From positions 2,046,001-2,110,000 of the forward strand of contig OZ240207.1 in NCBI GenBank assembly GCA_965197415.1: DNA of 64,000 nt. Direction: 5' to 3'. The position numbers were made by a program, and so were the translations under genes. Positions 52,652-61,502 of the stretch are shown in pieces; the first letter of the stretch is position 1, and every line of letters begins with the position of its first letter. The notes beneath the pieces are model-generated. The model had not been told where the DNA came from. It searched no databases and saw only the letters and a program-made list of their open reading frames with translations. The DNA is from DAOUJI01 sp965197415 (GTDB lineage: Bacteria > Chloroflexota > Dehalococcoidia > Lucifugimonadales > JAGWBF01).

Positions 52652-54148
52652 ATGCCCGAACGTGGAGAAGAGCTCCTACGAAGCCGCCAGGACAAGCTCG
52701 ACCAACTCAGAGACAAGGGAATAGACCCCTATCCGGCGCGCTATCGCAGGACTTGCACGGCCGAACAAGCCATATCCCTGTTCATCGACCGCGAGTCGGA
52801 GTCTGGAGACGGCCATTCGGACCAGACTGTTTCAGTGGCCGGTCGCATCATGTCCATGCGCATCATGGGCAAAGCCGCATTTCTGGACCTGCGGGACTCT
52901 TCAGGCAAAATCCAGGCCCATTTCCGGCGGGACTTGCTGGAGGATGAGTTCCAGCTGGTCAGAGACCTGGACATCGGCGACTTCCTGGGAGTCAGCGGCC
53001 CCCTGTTCCGTACTCGCACCGGAGAGGTGACCGTCGAAGTCAGGGAGTTGAAGGTCCTTTCCAAGTCCATGCGCCCTCTTCCTGAAAAGTGGCATGGTCT
53101 CAGGGACGTGGAGGTGCGCTACCGCCAACGGCATCTGGACCTCATCGCAAACCCGGAGATCAAGACCGTCTTCATCCAACGCAACAAAATCATCAACGGG
53201 ATCAGGTCGTTCCTGGACGCCCGGGGATTTATAGAGGTGGACACGCCGGTGCTGGTGCCGATACCGGCAGGCGCCCTGGCCAGACCCTTCATCACCCACC
53301 ACCACGTGCTGGATGAAGACTTATACCTCCGGATAGCCACTGAACTTTACCTAAAGAGGCTCATCGTAGGAGGGTTCGACAAGGTGTATGAGATAGGCCG
53401 GGTCTTCCGCAACGAGGGCATGGACCAGGACCACAACCCGGAGTTCACACTGCTGGAAAGCTACGAGGCTTACGCCGACTATGGCGACGTTATGAACATG
53501 GTGGAGGAAATGGTCTTTGAGGTGGCGTCCGCCGCCCTGGGGTCGCCGAAGACGGTGTACCGGGAGATGGAAATCGACTTTACGCCGCCGTGGCGCAGGG
53601 TGAGCTTCTGCGATGCTGTCAAGAGCAGTTCCGGGCTTGACCTAGACCCCTACATCCGGGGCCATAAGCCCATCGAGGAGTTGTCCGCCGCAGCCGGAGG
53701 CATGGGCATAGACCTGCGCAACGTGCCGCCATTCAAGGTGTATGACAAGATATTCTCTTCCACCGTGGAGCCCAACCTCATCCAACCCGTTTTTGTCATG
53801 GACTATCCAAAGGTGATGTCGCCCTTGGCCAAGGAGAAGCGCGACGACCCTGCGTTGGTGGAGAGGTTCGAAGGGTTTGCCGGGGGCATGGAGTTGGCCA
53901 ACGCCTACAGCGAGTTGAACGACCCACATGAGCAGGCCGAGAGGTTTGCAGAACAGGAACAGCTCAGGGAACAGTTCCAGGAAGAGGAGACCGAACGCAC
54001 GGACATGGACTACCTGGAGGCCCTGGAACATGGGATGCCTCCCACGGGAGGCTTGGGAATCGGAATAGATAGACTGGTCATGCTCCTGACGGGGCAGAAC
54101 ACGCTGAGGGACGCGCTGCTGTTTCCCCAGATGAGGTCAAAGAAATAG
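52652..54148 (+). CDS. lysS: Lysyl-tRNA synthetase, class II
   Basis: A 498-residue enzyme that charges tRNA-Lys. The N-terminal OB-fold (VSVAGRIMSMRIMGKAAFLDLRDSSGKIQAHFRRDLL, about 65-102) binds the anticodon. Catalytic motifs are all present: motif 1 around FLDARGFIEVDTPVLVP, motif 2 FRNEGMDQDHNPEFTLLESYEAYADY, and motif 3 GGLGIGIDRLVMLLTG. RYRQRHLDLIANPE and PLAKEKRDDPALVERFEGFAGGMELANAYSELNDP are typical of bacterial LysRS. The start ATG 52652 lies 4 bases behind the greA stop, and serS follows 3 bases after its own stop. Nothing unusual is seen. Confidence 0.95.
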   Translation: MPERGEELLRSRQDKLDQLRDKGIDPYPARYRRTCTAEQAISLFIDRESESGDGHSDQTVSVAGRIMSMRIMGKAAFLDLRDSSGKIQAHFRRDLLEDEFQLVRDLDIGDFLGVSGPLFRTRTGEVTVEVRELKVLSKSMRPLPEKWHGLRDVEVRYRQRHLDLIANPEIKTVFIQRNKIINGIRSFLDARGFIEVDTPVLVPIPAGALARPFITHHHVLDEDLYLRIATELYLKRLIVGGFDKVYEIGRVFRNEGMDQDHNPEFTLLESYEAYADYGDVMNMVEEMVFEVASAALGSPKTVYREMEIDFTPPWRRVSFCDAVKSSSGLDLDPYIRGHKPIEELSAAAGGMGIDLRNVPPFKVYDKIFSSTVEPNLIQPVFVMDYPKVMSPLAKEKRDDPALVERFEGFAGGMELANAYSELNDPHEQAERFAEQEQLREQFQEEETERTDMDYLEALEHGMPPTGGLGIGIDRLVMLLTGQNTLRDALLFPQMRSKK

Positions 54149-54151
54149 CCC

Positions 54152-55414
54152 ATGCTCTCTATAGAACTCATCAGAAACCAACCGGAAGTTGTCGCTCAAG
54201 CTCTGGCCCGTAAAGGTGAAGACCCGCCCATCGAAAAGCTCCTTGACCTTGACTCCCGCCGCCGCAAGCTGATTCAGACAGGGGATGAGCTGCGGGCCCG
54301 CCGCAACGAGACCAGCCGTCAAATCTCCTCGATGAAGGAGCGTCCGCCGGAGCTGATCGCTGAGATGCGGCAAGTGGGGGACGACATCAAGGCGTCGGAG
54401 CAGGAAGTCGACCGGATGGACTCGGAGATAAGAGACCTGCTCTTGGAGCTGCCGAACCTCCCGCTGGACGACGTGCCCGATGGTTTGGGCGAAGAAGACA
54501 ACGTGGTGGCATACACAGTGGGCGAGATTCCCACGTTCGACTTTGAGCCTTTGCCTCACTGGGACTTGGGAGAGCAGCTGGGAATCATAGACTTCCAACG
54601 GGGAGTGAAGCTGGCGGGTTCCCGCTTCTTCCTGCTCAAGGGTCAGGGCGCCCGGCTTGAGCGGGCTCTGATTAACTGGATGCTGGACCTCCACACGTCG
54701 GAGCACGGGTACACGGAAGTGTTGCTCCCGGCTGTCGTGAAGCGCGAGATCATGGAAGGCTCCGGAAATCTGCCCAAGTTCGGTGACAACCTCTACCGGG
54801 ACGTTGAAGACGACCTGTGGCTGGTACCGACAGCCGAGGTGCCGCTTACCAGCGTCCACAAAGGGGAAGTGCTCAAGGCTGAGGAACTTCCCCTTAACTA
54901 TACGGCATACACTCCCTGTTTTCGCCGGGAGAAAGCGGCGGCAGGAAGAGACACCCGTGGGATCAAGCGGGTGCACCAGTTCGACAAGGTTGAGATGTAC
55001 AAGCTGGTGGAGCCAAATTCCTCTGAGGATGAGCTTGAAAGGATGTTGGGAGACGCCGAGGATGTTTGCCAGCGTCTGGAGTTGCCCTACCGCGTGCTCA
55101 GATTATGCGCGGGCGAGCTGGGTTTTGCCTCGGCCAAGTCCTACGACCTGGAGATGTGGGCTCCGGGCTGCGGCGAGTGGCTGGAGGTGAGCTCCTGCTC
55201 CAACTGCACGGACTTCCAGGCACGGAGGGCGGGTCTCAGATACAGGCCGGAAGAGGGAAACAGGCCTGCTTTCGTCCATACTCTCAACGGTTCTGGGCTG
55301 GCGTTGCCGAGGGTCGTCATCTCCATTATGGAGAACTGCCAGCAGGCCGACGGCTCGATAGTGATCCCCGAAGCTCTGAGGCCATACACCGGTTTCGACG
55401 TCATCACACCTTGA
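54152..55414 (+). CDS. serS: Seryl-tRNA synthetase
   Basis: A 420-residue class II synthetase of typical length. The N-terminal antiparallel coiled coil (about 28-100: SRRRKLIQTGDELRARRNETSRQISSMKER... EVDRMDSEIRDLLLELPNLPLDDVPDG) reaches to the long variable arm of tRNA-Ser. Catalytic elements are GSRFFLLKGQGARLERALINWMLD, TAEVPLTSVHKGEVL, motif 2 FRREKAAAGRDTRGIKRVHQFDKVEMYKLVEP and motif 3 GLALPRVVISIMENCQQADGSIVIPEALRPY. It is the last gene of the greA-lysS-serS run and is followed by tRNA-Ala. Confidence 0.95.
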   Translation: MLSIELIRNQPEVVAQALARKGEDPPIEKLLDLDSRRRKLIQTGDELRARRNETSRQISSMKERPPELIAEMRQVGDDIKASEQEVDRMDSEIRDLLLELPNLPLDDVPDGLGEEDNVVAYTVGEIPTFDFEPLPHWDLGEQLGIIDFQRGVKLAGSRFFLLKGQGARLERALINWMLDLHTSEHGYTEVLLPAVVKREIMEGSGNLPKFGDNLYRDVEDDLWLVPTAEVPLTSVHKGEVLKAEELPLNYTAYTPCFRREKAAAGRDTRGIKRVHQFDKVEMYKLVEPNSSEDELERMLGDAEDVCQRLELPYRVLRLCAGELGFASAKSYDLEMWAPGCGEWLEVSSCSNCTDFQARRAGLRYRPEEGNRPAFVHTLNGSGLALPRVVISIMENCQQADGSIVIPEALRPYTGFDVITP

Positions 55415-55472
55415 TAAAGGTCCCGGCCAGCGTTGCGGGGCTTCCTGCCCTTTGTTATAGTAAATCCCCCGT

Positions 55473-55548
55473 GGGGCCGTAGCTCATCAGGGAGAGCGCT
55501 TCAATGGCATTGAAGAGGTAGGGGGTTCGAGTCCCCCCGGCTCCACCA
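55473..55548 (+). tRNA. tRNA-Ala(GGC)
   Basis: A 76-base cloverleaf with encoded CCA. Acceptor stem GGGGCCG/CGGCTCC (one G-T pair), D arm GCTC..GAGC, anticodon stem CTTCA/TGAAG around the loop ATGGCAT with anticodon GGC, variable loop AGGTA, and T arm GGGGG-TTCGAGT-CCCCC. It should decode GCC and GCU alanine codons. The next gene, an alarmone synthetase with more A+T-rich composition, lies just downstream, so the tRNA 3' end could have served as an integration site; no repeated 3' end was found in the window. Confidence 0.95.
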
Positions 55549-55748
55549 TACTAGTGCATTGGCTTCTGGGTGCGGCTGTTATGGCGGTAGCCTGTGTTAG
55601 GTTCACGCCCAGAGGAAAGCACCTGAAGTGGAAGTAACACGATCCTCGTCTACACTGCCCCACGGTCAGTTCCGGTGTGATGTACATCTTGAGGCGGCGA
55701 CAAGATCGAGGGCGCGCCGCTCCTGCTGATGGCTGGAGATGAGATGCA

Positions 55749-56888
55749 ATGATCGATAGCTCAAGTGACCTTGATCGACCGATAGACGAAGTGGGCCGCG
55801 AGGAAGAACAAGATGAGCAATTCGACTTCGCGGAACACCGGCGCGCCGCAGTTGAAGAATATCGTCGTATCCGTGGTCGGTACGAGGCCTTTGCTCATGC
55901 AGTGAGGGAAATCCTGGTACAGACCTTAAGAGTGGCTGATATCAGAGTAAGTTCTGTAGACGCCCGTGCAAAGGACCCTGAAAGCTTTGGCGCCAAGGCT
56001 GAGTTACGATCTGATAGTGATCACCAAGCCCCTAAGTACCCCAGCCCGTTAGACGAAATTACCGATCTCGCTGGAGTGCGCATTATTACTTTCTTTCCTC
56101 GCTCTGTTGCAAGTATTGGCAATTGCATCCGTGAAGAGTTCGAGGTCATTGAGCACACTGACCATAGCCGGAAACTCCTTCAAGATGAGCGATTCGGGTA
56201 TCAGAGCGAGCACTATCTCGTAAGGATTAATAGGAGGCGGACAGCACTCCCAGAATACGAGCCACATCGCGGTTTAACTGCTGAGGTTCAGGTTCGCACA
56301 ATACTGCAGCATGCCTGGGCAGAAATCGAACACGATATTCAGTACAAGGCTTCCAGCGTAACGCCAAACACAATACGTCGGAGGTTTATGTCTCTCGCCG
56401 GATTACTCGAAATCGCAGACAGGGAGTTCCAAGCAATTCAAGATGAAGATAAAGAGCTAAGCCAACTGGCAAGAACCTCGGTCGAAAAAGGAGAGCTCGA
56501 TGAGGTAGAGATAACCGCCGATGCATTGCGCTGGTATCTTGACAGGAGGGTCGGGCCAGATGGACGCAGCACCGACTTTTCCTACGATTACACCGCTCGT
56601 ATGCTACGTAGACTGGGCTTTACAACGTTTGATCAAGTTGAAGCCAGTATCAAAGACTACGATGGTGACGAACTGAGCCGGGTTTTATTGCGGCAGCGGC
56701 AGGGATCCATTACACGATTTGAGAGAATGCTGCTCGCCGGTATGGGGCTTGTCTACGTTGAGCGCTTGACTGATGATGAGGGTTGGAGAGATGCCCTCAG
56801 AACAACTCTTGCGAGATACGAAGAGCACGGAATCCCCGTAGGAAACTACGATCCGCAAACAGGAAACAAGGAAGGCTCCTCGGACTGA
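55749..56888 (+). CDS. RelA/SpoT-domain alarmone synthetase (small, stand-alone)
   Basis: A 379-residue protein with a single RelA/SpoT synthetase domain (about 40-205): SSVDARAKDPESFGAKAEL, PLDEITDLAGVRIITFFPRSV, ERFGYQSEHYLVRI and EVQVRTILQHAWAEIEHDIQYK. The Asp-Leu-Ala-Gly-x-Arg and Glu-Val-Gln-Val-Arg-T motifs needed for pyrophosphate transfer from ATP to a guanine nucleotide are intact. No hydrolase (HD), TGS or ACT domain is present. The C-terminal 150 residues are helical and unrecognised, longer than in ordinary small synthetases. It lies 200 bases after a tRNA gene and is more A+T-rich than the chromosome genes around it, so it may be acquired. It may make (p)ppGpp, or be a toxic relative that modifies other nucleotides or tRNA; sequence alone does not decide. 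Confidence 0.82.
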   Translation: MIDSSSDLDRPIDEVGREEEQDEQFDFAEHRRAAVEEYRRIRGRYEAFAHAVREILVQTLRVADIRVSSVDARAKDPESFGAKAELRSDSDHQAPKYPSPLDEITDLAGVRIITFFPRSVASIGNCIREEFEVIEHTDHSRKLLQDERFGYQSEHYLVRINRRRTALPEYEPHRGLTAEVQVRTILQHAWAEIEHDIQYKASSVTPNTIRRRFMSLAGLLEIADREFQAIQDEDKELSQLARTSVEKGELDEVEITADALRWYLDRRVGPDGRSTDFSYDYTARMLRRLGFTTFDQVEASIKDYDGDELSRVLLRQRQGSITRFERMLLAGMGLVYVERLTDDEGWRDALRTTLARYEEHGIPVGNYDPQTGNKEGSSD

Positions 56889-57217
56889 ACCGCTCACCCA
56901 TCCCGCGCCAGTGACACGGGTTACGTTCTGGGGCGACCCGAAGTAACCCAACGAACGAGTACCTCGCCGCAAAGTTGCAAGTGGGAGCACGATAAGGCAC
57001 CGGCGGACTGTCCTGGCGCTACTGAAGATGGTCGACGCCCCATATTTGGGAAGCTTACAGCGGGACCACCCACTCGAAGGTTTGTAATACAGTGCCGCAC
57101 CGCCCACCATGACGTAGTGAACTGCGAACTCCGCCGCTCAAGGCGACCTCAGCGTTGTCTAGTGCGCCTTTCTCAACAAAGACATGGTGTTACAAGGCTC
57201 GACGTAGGAAACACAGC
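56889..57217. other. Intergenic region, nothing recognised
   Basis: About 330 bases after the alarmone synthetase. I see no gene, tRNA or strong hairpin. ACTGAAGATGGTCGACG at about 57023 resembles the repeated element only over about 10 bases and is not counted as a copy. Confidence 0.4.
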
Positions 57218-57373
57218 ATGCACGCAAATAAGAAGATCGGTTTAGGCATCGCTCTCGGAGCGGGGGCAGGCGTAGGGATAGGCGCGGCGCTCGGCAACGT
57301 CGGCGTCGGTGTGGCAATAGGAGTTGCCGTGGGCGTAGTGCTCAGCGCCGGTTGGGGCCTACGTTGTCGTTAA
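57218..57373 (+). CDS. Small glycine-zipper membrane protein
   Basis: A 51-residue protein from ATG 57218 (MHANKKIGLGIALGAG), with AGGAAA upstream; the longer in-frame ATG at 57155 adds a non-hydrophobic, unlikely extension. After three charged residues it is one long run of Gly, Ala, Val, Ile and Leu (GLGIALGAGAGVGIGAALGNVGVGVAIGVAVGVVLSAG) with a GxxxG periodicity. It would form one or two tightly packed transmembrane helices. Very similar small proteins are widespread in bacteria, without known function. Confidence 0.6.
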   Translation: MHANKKIGLGIALGAGAGVGIGAALGNVGVGVAIGVAVGVVLSAGWGLRCR

Positions 57374-57472
57374 GGCTGGGGTCGGCATTCCCTAGTCCAA
57401 GGCGCCCTCACTGAACCCTTATACCAGAACCTTCTACCGAAAAGTTCGCAGTTCGGTACGCCCTGGCCCAAC

Positions 57473-57534
57473 TCATAGTCCTATCTGCATGTCGAAGATG
57501 GTTCTGTCTTCAGTCAACTCTAGCCCGCCACCAC
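57473..57534 (-). repeat. Distant copy of the repeated element
   Basis: On the minus strand it reads GGGLELTEDRTIFDMQIGL followed by TGA (57473-57475). It is 12 kb from the other copies, so the family is not confined to the defence island. Confidence 0.6.
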
Positions 57535-57775
57535 ATTCGGCCTTGGGGTACTGTACGCAGTACCGGTGCGGCCAGCTCCGCCAAACTCGACAACGTTCAC
57601 GCTGAGGCTCGTTCTGGACCTGTACTCAGCTTGCCCTTTGGGTAAAGCCTGGCGGCAGCGTATGGAACAATACAAAGGCCCCTGCAATCTCGGTAGTGGC
57701 CTTTGCTCTGGCAGACATCGGGCGCTGCCGGTGCGGACCCTACTGCGACCAGAACGCCGCTCACCACCCTTGGGC

Positions 57776-57960
57776 CGACCTCAGCTGAAACGGACAGGGA
57801 GGCGCTGGTGGCGCTCTACAACGCCACGGGCAGCCACTACTGACCTCAAAAATCGGGCTGGTTAAGTGACGCGCCGTCGGGAGAATGGGATTTCGCCGAA
57901 ACTGGCGCCAAATATAAGTGGGGTGGACCCGAGAAACCGGACAGTGCAGTCCTATACCTG
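57776..57960 (+). pseudogene. Relic of a DREALVALYNATGG-type leucine-rich-repeat protein
   Basis: One frame reads GPTSAETDREALVALYNATGSHY and then TGA. Another frame continues QKSGWLSDAPSGEWDFAETGA. Together they follow the well-known opening DREALVALYNATGG..W....WLSDAPLGEW of secreted leucine-rich-repeat proteins. A frameshift and a stop are present, no signal peptide precedes it, and nothing LRR-like follows. It is a dead fragment left after deletion. Confidence 0.55.
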
Positions 57961-58281
57961 GTAAGGGTCGCTGCTCCGTGCTGGCGACCCTTACAATATT
58001 GTTGCCTCTACAGGGAGACAACCTCCGACCTGACGACCAGTCGACTAGCGAATATGACGGCGAACGGTGAAGCTCATCAACCGCTACAGTTGTGAACGTG
58101 AAGGACAATGCGTTTGCGGCGGCGGTGGGCTTTATCCATACTAAGACTGTATGCTGACGATATTTGCTCCATCTCGCTTTGAGTTACACTACAAACATGC
58201 AACAGAGGACTCGATGGACCATCTGCACCCACCGATGACGAGGAGATTCGCCCCAAGCCTACATGGCAACGCACTCCTATC

Positions 58282-59295
58282 GTGATGCGGGCGCTTGAAT
58301 CGGATGGACAGCCCCGAGGGTTGTTTCTCGCACCGTTTGCGGAGCGGGAGTTGCAACGCCTCAAGAGCAAGCTCCACGTCGAATGCGAAAGCTGGATGGA
58401 GTCGGGGCGTCTGCACGACCCTAACGAACTGGCGGCGAGGCTGAATGATCTAAGGGCCTTGGTCTTGGTGATAGAGTTGGACTTCGTATTCCAAGAGGTG
58501 TTTGAGGCGGCGCCGAATCTGAAGTTCGTCGGGATTTGCAGAGCCTCCACAAACCACGTCGATATCGAGGCCGCCACTGCCAACGGAGTCGCCGTCGTCA
58601 ACACTCCTGGGCGGAACGCCCAAGCCGTAGCGGAACACTCGCTTGGGCTCATGCTGGCCCTTGCGAGGCGCATACCGGAGGGCCACAACTACGTTAAGGC
58701 CGGTCGATGGCTCAACCCCCTGGCGCCGTACGTGGAGATGCGGGGAGTGGAACTGGCGGGGAAGACGCTGGGCATCGTGGGGCTCGGCGCTATCGGACGA
58801 CGATTGGTGGAGATGGCGGGAGCAATCGGCATGACGTGCATCGCGTACGACCCCTATGTGGACAGTCCTCCGTCGGGCGTCTCGCTGAATGACCTGGACG
58901 AGGTGCTGGCAGGCTCGGACTTTGTGTCTATCCACGCGCCGTTGACGGTCCAGACCCAGGGTCTGATAGACTCCCGTAGGCTCGCGCTGATGAAGCCAAC
59001 GGCGTACCTGGTGAACCTATCCGACGCGAGGATAGTGGACAGGGACGGCCTTGTGGCCGTGCTCGTAAACAGGAAGATCGCGGGGGCCGCGCTCGATGTC
59101 TTCGAGTCCCATCCCATCACTCCCGATCACCCGTTGTTGCCACTCGACAACGTGATTCTAACGCCCCACGTGGGCGGAGCGACGGATGAGACTATCGAGC
59201 GTTATTCCAGGATGATGGCCGCCGATATTGTGCGCTTCCTGGATCGCAAGAGACCGTTGAATCTGGTCAACCCCGCCGTTTGGGAAGCACAGTGA
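58282..59295 (+). CDS. D-2-hydroxyacid dehydrogenase (phosphoglycerate dehydrogenase-like)
   Basis: A 337-residue NAD-dependent dehydrogenase. The start may be GTG 58282 or ATG 58285. The substrate domain contains FVGICRASTNHVDIEAATANGVAVVNTPGRNAQAVAEHSLGLMLALAR. The nucleotide fold begins with GKTLGIVGLGAIGRRLVEMAGAIGM (GxGxxG), with Asp in AYDPYVD after strand 2, consistent with NAD. Catalytic residues are Arg in NLSDARIVD, Glu in DVFESHPI and His in LTPHVGGATDE. Usual members show (S/A)RG where this one has ARI. It is the first of three tightly packed genes, with kinase and aldolase behind it. The substrate is probably a sugar acid, not serine pathway phosphoglycerate. Confidence 0.85.
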   Translation: MMRALESDGQPRGLFLAPFAERELQRLKSKLHVECESWMESGRLHDPNELAARLNDLRALVLVIELDFVFQEVFEAAPNLKFVGICRASTNHVDIEAATANGVAVVNTPGRNAQAVAEHSLGLMLALARRIPEGHNYVKAGRWLNPLAPYVEMRGVELAGKTLGIVGLGAIGRRLVEMAGAIGMTCIAYDPYVDSPPSGVSLNDLDEVLAGSDFVSIHAPLTVQTQGLIDSRRLALMKPTAYLVNLSDARIVDRDGLVAVLVNRKIAGAALDVFESHPITPDHPLLPLDNVILTPHVGGATDETIERYSRMMAADIVRFLDRKRPLNLVNPAVWEAQ

Positions 59296-60794
59296 GCGAC
59301 AGGGCCATAGTCGTCGTGGACGCCGGTTCGACCCGGATTCGTTGCTTCGTGTTCGACTCGAACGGTGAGGTAGTCGTTCAGCGCTCCGCGGCTTGGAGCT
59401 ACGTTGCCCCAGACGTGCCCTCGCCGTATGCGCGGGAGTTGGACGCGGAGGGTGTCTGGGACTCGACGGCTAGGCTCATGGCAGAGTGCGTCGGCAACAC
59501 CAGTGTTGATGCCCAACGGATTGCGGCCATCACGGTCACAAGCCAGCGTCAGGGAGTCGTGTTCCTCGACAGGGAGGACCACATCCTGTACGCAGGCCCG
59601 AACGTAGACCTGAGGGCGGTCTTCGAGGGAGCGGCCATCGACGATGCGATGGGGGACCGAGTCTACGAAGCGACGGGAAGGCTGCCGTCTTTCCTGTTCG
59701 CGCCCGCAAAGCTGCGCTGGTTCATGAATCATAGGCCGGATATCTATGACAGGATCGACCGTGTGGTCACGCTGGCGGACTGGTTGCGTTGGAAGCTCTC
59801 GGGAGAGCTTGTAAGCGAGCCCACATTGGCAGCCGAGACCGGGCTGCTCGACATTCGCGAGGGACGATGGTGCACGGTGCTGTTTGATGAGCTGGGGGTC
59901 CAGGTGGGCCGCTCCGTTCCCATAGAGCGGGCGGGCGCCGTGATCGGGAAGGTGCGGCGCGAAGCCGCAAACCGCACCGGCATTCCAGAGGGAGTCCCCG
60001 TCGTCGTATCGCCCGCCGATACGCAATGCGGCCTTCTGGGACTCGGAGTCAGCCACGCGGGACAGGTGGGCATCGTCGCGGGATGGAGCATTCCGCTGCT
60101 CATGCTTACTGACGTCCCTACGTTCGACAAAAGACGACGGACTTGGACGGGCTGTTACGTGAAGGAGGGTCTTTGGAGTATCGAGAGCACATGCGGCGAT
60201 GCGGGAAACTCGTACCGCTGGCTCGCCGATACTATGTGGGCGGGAGAGGTCAGGCCATTTGAGCGCATGGACGCGGCCGCGCATGAGGCGCCAGCTGGAT
60301 CGGATGGCGTCCTGGCCTACTTGGGAGCTACCCGAATGGATATGGGGAGGGTCGGCTTGAGGGCGGGCGGGTTCATCTTCCCCGTGCCCATGACCTTCAA
60401 CGGCATCGGACGCGGGCGCTTGGCAAGGGCTGCGCTTGAGTCCATAGCGTTTGCTGTGAGGGCGAATCTCGAACAGCTGGAATGCGTGAGCGGCATCCCC
60501 ATATCCAAAATAGCGTTGGGAGGGGGTATGATAGCCACGTCCTCATGGGTGGAAATGCTGCCCAACGTGCTGGGACGACCGGTGGAAGTGGCCTCGGCCC
60601 CGAATGTAACAGCGAAGGGCGCCTATGTCACAGCAGCGGCGGCGTTGCGCGGTCTCGATTCGATTCCGGGCGAGGCGGAGGCGAGTGCGAAAACGACGAC
60701 AATCGAGCCGGGAGCCGTCGAATCGGCAGAGTACGACGCCCACTACAGGCGTTGGACCGAAATGGCCGAGCGCCTGGAGTCGGCTGGATTGTAG
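59292..60794 (+). CDS. FGGY-family carbohydrate kinase, LsrK/xylulokinase-like
   Basis: A 500-residue sugar kinase. I choose GTG 59292, which overlaps the stop of the dehydrogenase (GTGA). The N-terminal phosphate loop is VVVDAGSTRIRCFVFD; SQRQGVVFLD, PNVDLRA, YEATGRLPSFLFAPAKLRWF and VTLADWLRWKLSGELVSEP follow the family order. VSPADTQCGLLGLGV holds the catalytic Asp, and ALGGGMIATSSWVEMLPNVLGRPVEV is the C-terminal adenosine motif. The spacing and the WSYVAPDVPSPYARELDAEGVW start look closer to the autoinducer-2 kinase LsrK than to glycerol or xylulose kinases, but no other lsr gene is here. Together with the flanking genes it makes a dehydrogenase-kinase-aldolase set for a four- or five-carbon sugar acid or polyol. 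Confidence 0.82.
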   Translation: MSDRAIVVVDAGSTRIRCFVFDSNGEVVVQRSAAWSYVAPDVPSPYARELDAEGVWDSTARLMAECVGNTSVDAQRIAAITVTSQRQGVVFLDREDHILYAGPNVDLRAVFEGAAIDDAMGDRVYEATGRLPSFLFAPAKLRWFMNHRPDIYDRIDRVVTLADWLRWKLSGELVSEPTLAAETGLLDIREGRWCTVLFDELGVQVGRSVPIERAGAVIGKVRREAANRTGIPEGVPVVVSPADTQCGLLGLGVSHAGQVGIVAGWSIPLLMLTDVPTFDKRRRTWTGCYVKEGLWSIESTCGDAGNSYRWLADTMWAGEVRPFERMDAAAHEAPAGSDGVLAYLGATRMDMGRVGLRAGGFIFPVPMTFNGIGRGRLARAALESIAFAVRANLEQLECVSGIPISKIALGGGMIATSSWVEMLPNVLGRPVEVASAPNVTAKGAYVTAAAALRGLDSIPGEAEASAKTTTIEPGAVESAEYDAHYRRWTEMAERLESAGL

Positions 60795-60803
60795 GGCTAG
60801 GCT

Positions 60804-61451
60804 ATGAGCATGGACGCAGCGAAGAGGAGGGTCGCCGAGGTCGCCAGGAAGATGGGCGAACTCGGCCTCGTGTCCGGCACGAGCGGCAACGTGAGCGCAC
60901 GGCTGCCCGACGGTCTATTCGCGATCACGCCGATGGGCAAGAGTTACGAAGGGATGTCGGTAGACGACATCGTCGTTGTGGACGTCGACCTGTATACCGT
61001 CGAGGGAGACCTGATGCCGTCATCCGAGTCCCTGTTGCACATAGCCATCTACGAAGCACGCCCGGACGTTGGGGGCATCGTCCACACCCACGGGGTGTAT
61101 TCAAGCGCCGTCGCCGTGGCGGGCCTGGGGATACCGCCCATTGTGGATGAGATGGTGGTGGTCCTGGGGGGAGAGATCAGGGTGTCCGAGTACGCGCCCC
61201 CGGCCTCGGAGGAGTTGGCCGAACGTGTATGCGCAGCCCTGGGGAATCGCGACGCCGTCCTCATCCGCAATCACGGGGCCGTCGGAGTGGGAGCAACCCC
61301 TGAAGCCGCGCTGGACGCGTCGATATTGACCGAGCGGATAGCCAAGATATTCGTCATGTCATCCATTTTGGGACGTGCCACTGCCGTGCCCGACGAGGTG
61401 GCGGAGTCCGAGGCCGCCATATTCGAGATGCGAAGGGCTTCTCGCCGCTAG
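60804..61451 (+). CDS. Class II aldolase/adducin-family protein (fuculose-phosphate aldolase-like)
   Basis: A 215-residue aldolase of normal length. GLVSGTSGNVSARLPDG binds the phosphate of the substrate, as SGTSGN does in L-fuculose- and L-ribulose-phosphate enzymes. The zinc site is His94 and His96 in IVHTHGVYSS with His157 in IRNHGAVGVG. Glu75 in SSESLLH is the acid/base. It starts 9 bases after the kinase stop. It should cleave the phosphorylated sugar made by the kinase into dihydroxyacetone phosphate and an aldehyde, or act as an epimerase or decarboxylase like related enzymes. The exact substrate is not visible. Confidence 0.88.
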   Translation: MSMDAAKRRVAEVARKMGELGLVSGTSGNVSARLPDGLFAITPMGKSYEGMSVDDIVVVDVDLYTVEGDLMPSSESLLHIAIYEARPDVGGIVHTHGVYSSAVAVAGLGIPPIVDEMVVVLGGEIRVSEYAPPASEELAERVCAALGNRDAVLIRNHGAVGVGATPEAALDASILTERIAKIFVMSSILGRATAVPDEVAESEAAIFEMRRASRR

Positions 61452-61502
61452 AGAATGCGCTAGACTCATAGCAACCGACTCTAAACTGTCGAGGACTGGC
61501 AC

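Larger units (their letters stand above)
57374..58281. other. Long gap with a repeat copy and a gene relic
   Basis: About 900 bases. A copy of the repeated element lies at 57473-57534. A decayed gene fragment is at 57776-57960 and is listed separately. The remaining sequence has no supported gene. The dehydrogenase operon promoter should lie near its right end. Confidence 0.5.
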
